From the NCBI GenBank assembly GCA_017557715.1, contig JAFYYE010000344.1, positions 1 through 5,405 of the forward strand: DNA of 5,405 bases. The letters run 5' to 3'. Position 1 is the stretch's first letter, and the number at the start of each line of letters is the position of its first letter. Below the pieces are notes generated by a model, which made no database searches, was not told the DNA's origin, and saw nothing but the letters and a program-made list of their open reading frames with translations. The position numbers and the translations under genes are program-made. Below are positions 1 through 5,390 of this stretch, piece after piece. This stretch comes from Pseudobutyrivibrio sp. (lineage in GTDB: Bacteria > Bacillota > Clostridia > Lachnospirales > Lachnospiraceae).

Positions 1-235
1 GACCATGAGTGATAAAGAATCCCTTTAGCTTATCCTGATTATCTTTAAGATATGAAATATCTGGAATAACCAGATCCACGCCCAACATATCATCCTCAGG
101 AAATGAAAGTCCGCAATCCACAACAATAATACTGTCTCCATACTCGAAAGCAGTAATATTCATTCCGATTTGCTCAAGACCGCCAAGTGGAATAATCTTC
201 AGCCTTTCAGCTTTCTGTTCAGTTTTCTTCTTCAA
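1..235 (-). CDS. rnj: Ribonuclease J, N-terminal part (gene runs off the left edge)
   Basis: This is the first 78 codons of an RNase J, a metallo-beta-lactamase/beta-CASP enzyme that acts as an endoribonuclease and 5'-3' exoribonuclease in mRNA decay and rRNA maturation in Firmicutes. I translated it by hand. After a short basic leader (LKKKTEQKAERLK) come the family hallmarks IIPLGGLEQIGMN, then VVDCGLSFPEDDMLGVDLVI, then FFITHG just before the edge. The last is where the zinc-binding HxHxDH motif should begin; the remaining metal ligands, beta-CASP and C-terminal domains lie outside the window. The start is TTG at 235-233. It has AGGAGG at 249-244, 8 bases upstream, and an in-frame TAG at 250-248 excludes any earlier start; only GTT, ATT and TTT codons lie between. 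The gene is last in the ireB-ruvX-DUF1292 run and probably cotranscribed with it. The family call is secure; J1 versus J2 cannot be decided. Confidence 0.93.
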   Translation of the reverse strand, partial: MKKKTEQKAERLKIIPLGGLEQIGMNITAFEYGDSIIVVDCGLSFPEDDMLGVDLVIPDISYLKDNQDKLKGFFITHG

Positions 236-243
236 AAAAATAA

Positions 244-249
244 CCTCCT
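244..249 (-). promoter_or_regulatory. Ribosome binding site of RNase J that fixes a TTG start
   Basis: On the minus strand a perfect AGGAGG lies 8 bases upstream of the TTG at 235-233. The in-frame TAG at 250-248 shares bases with it, so translation in this frame can only begin downstream of the site. A run of seven T (240-234) fills most of the spacer and enters the start codon. Confidence 0.85.
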
Positions 250-255
250 ATTTCA

Positions 256-270
256 AATAATAATAATAAT
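256..270. repeat. (AAT)5 trinucleotide repeat between the DUF1292 gene and rnj
   Basis: Five perfect AAT units, read as ATT in the direction of transcription, start directly after the TAG stop of the DUF1292 gene (273-271). They end 6 bases before the AGGAGG site of RNase J. The repeat makes up nearly half of the 35-base intergenic spacer. Changes in repeat number would alter spacer length without touching either reading frame. Any function is speculative. Confidence 0.9.
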
Positions 271-534
271 CTACATTTCAATGTCAGCATCGTCGCCAAC
301 TAATTCTCCAAAAAGTTTTGCAACAGCTTCAAATTCAACATCATCTTCAACGAATTCATAGATAGCATCATCGCCATCAACTGAAACCTCTTTTAAAATT
401 GCAGCTTCAGCATCCTCATTTTCATCCTCGCTATCGCAAACAAGAATATATTTATTTCCTGATAACTGAGTTTCTTCTAAAACAAAGAACTCGATATCTT
501 CCCCGTTGTCGCCCTGTAAAATAATTTTATCCAT
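271..534 (-). CDS. DUF1292 (YrzB-like) small acidic protein
   Basis: This is an 87-residue protein of the DUF1292 family, whose best-known member is B. subtilis YrzB; its molecular function is not established. The opening DKIILQGDNGEDIEFFVLEE, followed by the NKYILVCDSE segment, is the usual DUF1292 pattern of short beta strands carrying acidic residues. By my count 29 of 87 residues are Asp or Glu and only 4 are Lys, with no Arg, so the protein is strongly negative. There is no signal peptide or membrane segment, so it should be cytosolic. The ATG at 534-532 is preceded 6 bases upstream by AGGAG (545-541), which lies inside the end of ruvX. The gap to the ruvX stop is only 2 bases, so translation is probably coupled. 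The ireB-ruvX-DUF1292 order is conserved in many Firmicutes and supports the call as much as the sequence does. Confidence 0.88.
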   Translation of the reverse strand: MDKIILQGDNGEDIEFFVLEETQLSGNKYILVCDSEDENEDAEAAILKEVSVDGDDAIYEFVEDDVEFEAVAKLFGELVGDDADIEM

Positions 535-536
535 AA

Positions 537-959
537 TTAACTCCTATTATCTAAGTGATCTTGAAGAATGATAGCAGCAGCAATTTGATCGATATATTTT
601 TTACGATCTTTTTTTGCTACTCCAGATTCTTCTAATATTTCATCCGCATATACGGTAGTAAGTCGCTCATCAACTAACTCTATTGGAATACTAACTCGTT
701 TTTCTAACAGCTTTTTGAACTCGAGTGTTTCTTCACAACGAAAGCCCTCGCTATCATCCATATTGCGAGGGTAACCCAAAACAATTTGTTCAACCTGATA
801 TTCTTCGCAAATCTCTTTTATACGTACGAGAGTATGGCGAAGAGCGCTGGCTCTTTCACGAGTGATAGTCTCCAGTTCCTGCGCGGTCAAAAGTAAAGGG
901 TCACTAATAGCGACCCCAACTGTTTTTGTCCCGTAATCAAGACCAAGAATCCTGCTCAT
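537..959 (-). CDS. ruvX: RuvX/YqgF family RNase H-fold nuclease (pre-16S rRNA processing; putative Holliday junction resolvase)
   Basis: This is a complete 140-residue YqgF/RuvX protein, the normal family length. It has an RNase H-like fold with three acidic catalytic residues recognisable by motif: D8 in ILGLDYGTKTVGVAISD, E98 in VDERLTT, and D124 in the C-terminal IDQIAAAIIL helix. The middle motif VLGYPRNMDDSEGFR (about 60-74) is a variant of the usual G-P-NMDGSEG loop. The E. coli homologue is implicated in maturing the 5' end of 16S rRNA; the older Holliday junction resolvase name rests on fold similarity. The ATG at 959-957 overlaps the last base of the ireB TAA stop (TAATG). A GGAG at 969-966, inside the final ireB codons, serves as its ribosome binding site 6 bases upstream. 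The 1-base overlap and nested site predict translational coupling to ireB. Confidence 0.95.
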   Translation of the reverse strand: MSRILGLDYGTKTVGVAISDPLLLTAQELETITRERASALRHTLVRIKEICEEYQVEQIVLGYPRNMDDSEGFRCEETLEFKKLLEKRVSIPIELVDERLTTVYADEILEESGVAKKDRKKYIDQIAAAIILQDHLDNRS

Positions 960-1225
960 TATTTACTCCAGCTTTCACTAACTATATATTCCTTAAGAAG
1001 CTCTTCAACGAGCTCATCACGTTCTACCTTCATGATAAGACTTCTGGCATTATTATGACTAGTAATGTATGTAGGATCTCCGGACATAATATATCCTACA
1101 ATCTGATTCACCGGATTATATCCTTTTTCTGAAAGAGCACTGTAAACCTGCTCAATAACCTCTTTCACTCCAACAGGATTATCCTTTTGAACCTTAAAAT
1201 ATTGTGTATTACTTAAATCTGCCAT
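959..1225 (-). CDS. ireB: IreB family regulatory phosphoprotein (DUF965, YrzL)
   Basis: This is an 88-residue IreB protein. In Enterococcus faecalis IreB is a substrate of the PASTA-domain Ser/Thr kinase IreK and negatively affects cephalosporin resistance; the direct mechanism is not settled. The core here is unmistakable: EKGYNPVNQIVGYIMSGDPT, then the SHNNAR segment, then KVERDELVEELLKEYI. The protein is small, soluble and all within the family length. I chose the ATG at 1225-1223 because GAGG (1234-1231) lies 5 bases upstream. An in-frame TTG at 1243-1241 would add six residues but has no convincing ribosome binding site. The chosen start puts a Ser at residue 5 and a Thr at residue 7, close to the kinase-phosphorylated Thr residues near the N-terminus of the enterococcal protein. 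It is the first gene of the tight ireB-ruvX-DUF1292 run, 68 bases after mtaB. In many other Firmicutes alaS precedes ireB instead. Confidence 0.95.
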   Translation of the reverse strand: MADLSNTQYFKVQKDNPVGVKEVIEQVYSALSEKGYNPVNQIVGYIMSGDPTYITSHNNARSLIMKVERDELVEELLKEYIVSESWSK

Positions 1226-1230
1226 ATTAA

Positions 1231-1234
1231 CCTC
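1231..1234 (-). promoter_or_regulatory. Ribosome binding site of ireB, deciding for ATG 1225 over TTG 1243
   Basis: On the minus strand GAGG at 1234-1231 sits 5 bases before the ATG at 1225-1223. It would be inside the coding region if the upstream TTG (1243-1241) were used. The bases before that TTG contain no Shine-Dalgarno-like stretch better than GTGG. Confidence 0.65.
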
Positions 1235-1293
1235 GTCTCTCAAAACCGTACCACAATAAAAATTATTTCAAGATAATTGTAATATACAAAACA

Positions 1294-2619
1294 TTAAATT
1301 TCAACAATCAAGTATTGTCCATCCTTAGATAAAACAGTACCTTTTGCCACTAGAATTTCATTTGTATAGTCCTTAGAATCCTCTGCTAAAATAGCACATT
1401 TAATGTACTCACGAGAGAATCCAATGAAGTATTCCTTACCATCAATCACAGCCTTTTCTTCAAAGAGAATATCCATATCTTTTCCAATAAAAGATTTTCT
1501 ATAAGACTCTGTTGTTTCATTGCCAATAGAGATGAGCTTTGCACTTCTCTCTTTCTTTACAGCGTTTGTAAGCTGTCCAGGCATAGATGCTGCCTTTGTA
1601 CCTTTACGCTTTGAATATGCAAAAACGTGTAATTCATAGAAAGCAATTTCCTTTACATAATCAGCTGTAATATCAAATTCCTCCTGTGTCTCACCAGGGA
1701 AACCAACAATTATATCTGTTGTAATAGCTGGATTATCAAAATACTTTCTAAGAATCTCCACTCCTCTATTATACTCTTCAATTGTGTATTTTCTATTCAT
1801 TCTAACAAGAACAGAATCACATCCTGATTGAAGAGATAAATGGAAATGAGGACACATCTTAGATAAGCTAGAAACTCTCTTAGCAAAATCCTCTGTAACA
1901 ATCTGTGGTTCAAGAGATCCTAATCTTATTCTTTCAACACCGTCAATTTTCTGAATAGCCTCCAGTAAGTCCGCAAGGTTATAGTCTGTTCCACTGCCAT
2001 AAGAACTAAGATGGATACCTGTAATTACAACCTCTTTATAGCCATTAGCAGCAAGGCCAGTAACCTCTGATACAACATCATCTATATCACGACTTCTGAT
2101 ACGACCTCTTGCAAAAGGAATAATACAGTAGCTACAGAATTGATTACAGCCGTCCTGTACCTTAACAAAAGCTCTGGTATGTTCAGAGTCCTTCTCAATA
2201 TGCATGTTTTCGTAAGAAACATTTCCATCATTAATATCAATCCAGTCTAAGATAGGACCATCCGAAGAATCAAGTCCTTCAAAATACTGATGAATCCTTT
2301 CGACAAGTTCGTTCTTTTTGTTATTACCAAGAATAATATCAGCACCAAGCTCATCTGCTACTTCTTTTCCAAAGTTCTGTACATAGCATCCGGCAGCTAC
2401 AACGCAGGCTGTAGGATTTAGTTTTTTACACTTATGAATCATCTGACGAGATTTTCTGTCAGCTATATTTGTAACAGAGCATGTATTAATAACATAAACA
2501 TCTGCAATTTCATCAAATCCAACGATGGTAAAACCATCTTTTTTGAGAAGCTCTTCCATAGCCTCTGTCTCATATGCATTAACCTTACATCCAAGGTTGT
2601 GTAAAGCAGCTTTTTTCAT
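1294..2619 (-). CDS. mtaB: tRNA t6A37 methylthiotransferase MtaB (radical SAM, YqeV type)
   Basis: This is a complete 441-residue MiaB-like methylthiotransferase of the MtaB subfamily. These enzymes add a methylthio group to N6-threonylcarbamoyladenosine at position 37 of tRNAs reading ANN codons, using S-adenosylmethionine and two 4Fe-4S clusters. The N-terminal UPF0004 domain (about 1-130) carries the three auxiliary-cluster cysteines: C11 in HNLGCKVNAYE, C47 in INTCSVT and C78 in AAGCYV. The radical SAM domain begins with DGCNQFCSYC (C158, C162, C165), followed by RGRIRSR, ITGIHLSSYG and LSLQSGCDSVL. A C-terminal TRAM-like RNA-binding region follows from about 370. The HNLGCKVN and GIHLSSYG signatures favour MtaB over MiaB or RimO. 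The ATG at 2619 has AAAGG about 10 bases upstream, a weaker site than its neighbours. It lies 114 bases from the divergent HPr-like gene, so it probably has its own promoter there. It shares the tRNA-sulfur theme with the desulfurase and thiI upstream. Confidence 0.95.
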   Translation of the reverse strand: MKKAALHNLGCKVNAYETEAMEELLKKDGFTIVGFDEIADVYVINTCSVTNIADRKSRQMIHKCKKLNPTACVVAAGCYVQNFGKEVADELGADIILGNNKKNELVERIHQYFEGLDSSDGPILDWIDINDGNVSYENMHIEKDSEHTRAFVKVQDGCNQFCSYCIIPFARGRIRSRDIDDVVSEVTGLAANGYKEVVITGIHLSSYGSGTDYNLADLLEAIQKIDGVERIRLGSLEPQIVTEDFAKRVSSLSKMCPHFHLSLQSGCDSVLVRMNRKYTIEEYNRGVEILRKYFDNPAITTDIIVGFPGETQEEFDITADYVKEIAFYELHVFAYSKRKGTKAASMPGQLTNAVKKERSAKLISIGNETTESYRKSFIGKDMDILFEEKAVIDGKEYFIGFSREYIKCAILAEDSKDYTNEILVAKGTVLSKDGQYLIVEI

Positions 2620-2662
2620 TATTAAAAAACCTTTCTGAATTAGTTAAAAATCTAAGAGTTTG

Positions 2663-2691
2663 TTGACTTTTAGGCATTGTTGATTTAGTAT
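2663..2691 (+). promoter_or_regulatory. Candidate sigma-A type promoter of the HPr-like gene
   Basis: TTGACT at 2663-2668 matches the -35 consensus in 5 of 6 positions. It is followed at the ideal 17-base spacing by TAGTAT (2686-2691), which matches the -10 consensus in 4 of 6. This predicts transcription from about 2698 and a 5' leader of about 35 bases that carries only the ribosome binding site. The shifted hexamer TATAAA (2689-2694) is a better -10 but would leave a 20-base spacer. Confidence 0.55.
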
Positions 2692-2718
2692 AAATTTGTA
2701 TTTAAACATAAATTTCAT

Positions 2719-2726
2719 GGAGGAGG
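2719..2726 (+). promoter_or_regulatory. Extended ribosome binding site GGAGGAGG of the HPr-like gene
   Basis: GGAGGAGG lies 7 bases before the ATG at 2734 and contains two overlapping copies of the anti-16S core. It is the strongest translation signal in the window and suggests an abundant protein. Confidence 0.8.
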
Positions 2727-2733
2727 CATATAA

Positions 2734-2964
2734 ATGAAAACAGTTCAGATTTCTCTTAACTCAATTGACAAGGTAAAGTCATTCGTTAACACAATCAGCC
2801 AGTTTGATTATGATTTCGATCTTGTTAGTGGACGTTATGTGATTGACGCTAAGTCTATCATGGGTATTTTATCACTCGACTTATCTAAGCCAATCGATCT
2901 TACTGTTCACGCTGATGGCGATGCAGAAGACGTAATGTCTACATTAAAGGATTACATCGTTTAA
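2734..2964 (+). CDS. HPr-like protein lacking the phosphocarrier histidine
   Basis: This is a 76-residue protein with the size and layout of HPr, the phosphocarrier of the sugar phosphotransferase system. KSIMGILSLDLSKPIDLTV (40-58) closely matches the KSIMGVMSLG region of Gram-positive HPr, so S41 corresponds to Ser46, the HPr kinase target. The late segment HADGDAEDVMSTLKDYI matches the final strand and helix. The N-terminal active loop is not conserved: where HPr has G-(I/L)-H-A-R-P-A around His15, this protein has the shorter SIDKVKSF. The only histidine is H59, far from that site. PEP-dependent phosphocarrier activity is therefore unlikely. A regulatory role through the serine site, as in Bacillus Crh (which also lacks His15), is possible but inferred. 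The gene is the only one on the plus strand. It has a promoter candidate, an extended ribosome binding site and a terminator, so it appears to be monocistronic. It is often labelled simply as an HPr family phosphocarrier. Confidence 0.85.
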   Translation: MKTVQISLNSIDKVKSFVNTISQFDYDFDLVSGRYVIDAKSIMGILSLDLSKPIDLTVHADGDAEDVMSTLKDYIV

Positions 2965-2990
2965 TCCTTATTACATTAAGTAGTAATTCT

Positions 2991-3020
2991 AAAGACCAGA
3001 CTTATCGTCTGGTCTTTTTT
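2991..3020 (+). terminator. Intrinsic terminator of the HPr-like gene, between convergent genes
   Basis: An 11-bp perfect stem, AAAGACCAGAC (2991-3001) with GTCTGGTCTTT (3007-3017), encloses a 5-base loop TTATC and runs into six T (3015-3020). It begins 26 bases after the HPr-like stop codon. It also lies 7 bases beyond the thiI stop codon on the other strand. There the tail would be only TTTAGAATT, so termination of thiI transcripts by the same hairpin is likely weaker. Confidence 0.92.
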
Positions 3021-3027
3021 ATTTTCA

Positions 3028-4209
3028 TTATTTTACCTTGATAATCTCCACTGAATCAATTGCAGCCTGCATAAGCTCATCAATCTTTTCATCAAGATTA
3101 TGCTCGTGCTTTTCAATAGCCTCAAGCTTTGGCTTTGTAACAGGATGCTTAGCAACGAAAATTGTACAGCAATCCTCGTAAGGCAAAATAGATGTCTCAT
3201 AAGTATCAATCTTCTCTGAGATATCTACAATATCCTGCTTATCAAAAGCGATAAGTGGACGATATACAGGAAGCGAGCAAACAGCATTTGTGCAGTTAAG
3301 AGACTGCATTGTCTGTGATGCAACCTGTCCAATAGACTCACCTGTAACAAGTCCAAGACAATCATTTTCCTTGGCAAAATGCTCAGCAATTCTCATCATA
3401 TAACGGCGCATGATTATTGTAAGCTCCTCATGAGCGCACTGCTGATAGATATAAAGCTGAATATCTGTAAAGTTAACGATATGTAAATCGATAGGTCCTG
3501 AATACTTTGCTACAAGCTTTGCAAGATCTACTACCTTCTGCTTAGCCTGCTCAGAAGTATAAGGTGGTGCATGGAAATATGTAGCTGAAAGTGTAACGCC
3601 ACGCTTTGAAATCATATAACCAGCAACTGGTGAATCAATACCACCTGAAAGAAGAAGCATAGCTTTTCCTGCTGTACCTACAGGCATTCCGCAAGGCCCA
3701 GGAATCTCTGTAGAATAGATAGCAATATTCTCACGAACCTCAACGTAAATAATCTTATCTGGCGTATGTACATCAACGTGCATTTCATGGAAGGCATCCA
3801 AAAGACGTGAGCCTATCTCTGCAGCAACTTCCATAGAAGTCATAGGATACTGCTTATTTGCACGACGTCCCATAACCTTAAAACTGAAGTTCTTATCAGC
3901 GAACTCCTCGTCAACATACTTAATTACAGCCTCTGCCATCTTATCGAATCCTTCATCAGGAACGACAACTGTAGGGCAGATAGCGCTAATACCGAAAACA
4001 TGCTGTAAAGCCTTTACAGCCTCATCGTAATCGTAATCTCCTTCAACAGAAATAAAGATACGACCACTCTGCTTCTTTACTATGAAATTTCCATCAACCT
4101 CGTAAAGAGATCTTTTTATCTGGCGAACAAGAGCATCTTCAAACACGTAACGGTTTTTACCCTTAACACCAATCTCAGAATACTTAATTAAAAATGCTTG
4201 ATATGTCAT
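3028..4209 (-). CDS. thiI: ThiI, tRNA 4-thiouridine synthase / thiamine sulfurtransferase
   Basis: This is a complete 393-residue ThiI of the short form. ThiI adenylates U8 of tRNA and delivers persulfide sulfur to make 4-thiouridine; in many bacteria it also supplies sulfur for the thiamine thiazole via ThiS. An N-terminal ferredoxin-like segment (LIKYSEIGVKGKNR, 7-20) leads into a THUMP RNA-binding domain (about 60-165). The AANH pyrophosphatase domain follows, with the PP-loop LLLSGGIDSPVAGYM (185-199, S188-G-G-I-D-S193). TGESIGQVASQT (289-300) and YRPLIAFDK (316-324) are further family blocks. There is no C-terminal rhodanese domain, as usual in Firmicutes, so sulfur must arrive differently. 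Cysteines at 347 and 348 (YEDCCTIF) are candidates for the catalytic cysteine. The ATG at 4209 has AAAGG 5 bases upstream. It follows the desulfurase by 23 bases, clearly one operon with its likely sulfur donor. Confidence 0.96.
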   Translation of the reverse strand: MTYQAFLIKYSEIGVKGKNRYVFEDALVRQIKRSLYEVDGNFIVKKQSGRIFISVEGDYDYDEAVKALQHVFGISAICPTVVVPDEGFDKMAEAVIKYVDEEFADKNFSFKVMGRRANKQYPMTSMEVAAEIGSRLLDAFHEMHVDVHTPDKIIYVEVRENIAIYSTEIPGPCGMPVGTAGKAMLLLSGGIDSPVAGYMISKRGVTLSATYFHAPPYTSEQAKQKVVDLAKLVAKYSGPIDLHIVNFTDIQLYIYQQCAHEELTIIMRRYMMRIAEHFAKENDCLGLVTGESIGQVASQTMQSLNCTNAVCSLPVYRPLIAFDKQDIVDISEKIDTYETSILPYEDCCTIFVAKHPVTKPKLEAIEKHEHNLDEKIDELMQAAIDSVEIIKVK

Positions 4210-4232
4210 AACAACCTTTCTTATCTATAAAC

Positions 4233-5390
4233 TTATAGTTGCATCATTGGCACTAACTCAGTGAGTGCCTTAATAGCTTCTTCGACCTCTTCCATTGTAT
4301 TTTCTGGACAGAAGCTAAAACGAATTGTACGTTCAAGTAAGTCCTTTTCAAGACCAATTGATTTTAATGTCTCGCTAATTGCTGGCTTGTTGGATGAACA
4401 AGCAGAACCAGCCGATACGTAGATACCATAATTATCCTGAAGAGCATTCAAAATAACCTGTGCTCTGGTACGATTACCTTTAATTGAAACGCTAACAATC
4501 TGCGGTGCGCTATTATCATCTTTGTGACCATTTACACTCACACCAGAAATTGCTGAAACGCCTTCAATCAAACGATGTCTCATAGCATACATGTGTTTTT
4601 GATTCTCGTCAAGATTATCGTAAGCAGTCTTTGCAGCAATACCAAGAGCCGCAATAGCAGGAACATTTTCTGTACCAGAACGCATTCCTCTCTCGTGTCC
4701 ACCGCCTAAAATCTGAGGAACCATAATATTGTAGATATCCTCATTTATATATATAAATCCTGAGCCTTTAGGACCATGGATTTTATGTCCACTGACAGTA
4801 AGAATATCAATGCCAAGCTTTTTAGGAAGAATCTTAAGCTTTCCAAAAGCCTGAATAGCATCAACGTGGAAAAGTATTTCTTTATTGTAATCCTTAATAA
4901 TCTTTGCCGCTTCTGCTATTGGCTGAAGTGCACCAATCTCATTGTTTACCATCATTATTGAAACAAAAATGGTATCTTCTCTAAGCGATGCCTTCAATTC
5001 TTCTAAATCAATAACGCCATATTCATCTGTACCAAGATAAGTAACTTCAAAGCCTTCTTTTTTAGCTAAATCCTTAAATGGATTAAGTACAGAAGCATGC
5101 TCAATCTTTGTAGTAATGATATGATTACCGCGACGCTTCTTAGCAGCTACTCCGCCCTTAATAGCAAGATTATTGCCCTCAGTACCACCTGACGTGAAAT
5201 AAATTTCCTTAGGCTGTACTTTTAATATTCCAGAAATAATATCTCTTGTATCTTTTAAATAATCCTTGCCCTTTGCTCCCATTCCATGAAGAGATGATGG
5301 ATTACCGTAATCCTCCAAAAGGCATTTATTCATTATAGCTACTGCTTCTTCGGAACATTTTGTTGTTGCCGAATTATCAAAATATATCAT
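4233..5390 (-). CDS. nifS: Cysteine desulfurase, IscS/NifS (group I) type, probable partner of ThiI
   Basis: This is a complete 385-residue PLP-dependent cysteine desulfurase, which takes sulfur from cysteine as an enzyme persulfide and releases alanine. Motifs appear in order: YFDNSATT at the start, SGGTEGNN (68-74), IEHAS with H98, NNEIGALQ (149-156), HVDAIQ with D177, the PLP-lysine motif SGHKIHGPKG with K203, RSGTEN (237-242), and the mobile-loop SAGSACSS with catalytic C331. The loop form indicates group I rather than SufS. The ATG at 5390-5388 has GAGG 9 bases upstream (5404-5401), and conserved sequence begins immediately. Placement directly before thiI resembles the B. subtilis nifZ-thiI pair, where the desulfurase is dedicated to ThiI. 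The symbol nifS is a family label: no nitrogen fixation or Isc scaffold gene is visible. Whether it also serves other sulfur acceptors cannot be judged, because the upstream neighbour is outside the window. Confidence 0.95.
   Translation of the reverse strand: MIYFDNSATTKCSEEAVAIMNKCLLEDYGNPSSLHGMGAKGKDYLKDTRDIISGILKVQPKEIYFTSGGTEGNNLAIKGGVAAKKRRGNHIITTKIEHASVLNPFKDLAKKEGFEVTYLGTDEYGVIDLEELKASLREDTIFVSIMMVNNEIGALQPIAEAAKIIKDYNKEILFHVDAIQAFGKLKILPKKLGIDILTVSGHKIHGPKGSGFIYINEDIYNIMVPQILGGGHERGMRSGTENVPAIAALGIAAKTAYDNLDENQKHMYAMRHRLIEGVSAISGVSVNGHKDDNSAPQIVSVSIKGNRTRAQVILNALQDNYGIYVSAGSACSSNKPAISETLKSIGLEKDLLERTIRFSFCPENTMEEVEEAIKALTELVPMMQL

Noticed and set aside
170..361. 63-codon plus-strand open frame
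   Set aside because: It lies antisense across the RNase J start, the (AAT)5 repeat and the end of the DUF1292 gene. Its low-complexity Ser/Thr/Asn tail is the complement of the acidic DUF1292 codons, and it has no ribosome binding site.
537..959. Firm naming of RuvX as a Holliday junction resolvase
   Set aside because: The name rests on RNase H-fold similarity to RuvC. The sequence supports a YqgF-family nuclease, and the experimental link in E. coli is to 16S rRNA processing.
926..1132. 68-codon plus-strand open frame
   Set aside because: It is antisense to the ruvX start and most of ireB, both secure genes. It has no family resemblance and no translation signal.
1226..1243. TTG-initiated extension of ireB by six residues
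   Set aside because: No Shine-Dalgarno-like sequence precedes the TTG, whereas GAGG lies 5 bases before the ATG at 1225, which also gives the usual family length.
4210..4232. Possible regulatory element (for example a TPP riboswitch) before thiI
   Set aside because: The gap to the desulfurase gene is only 23 bases and holds just the AAAGG ribosome binding site, far too short for a riboswitch.
4776..4961. 61-codon plus-strand open frame
   Set aside because: It is antisense inside the cysteine desulfurase, with no ribosome binding site or recognisable content.
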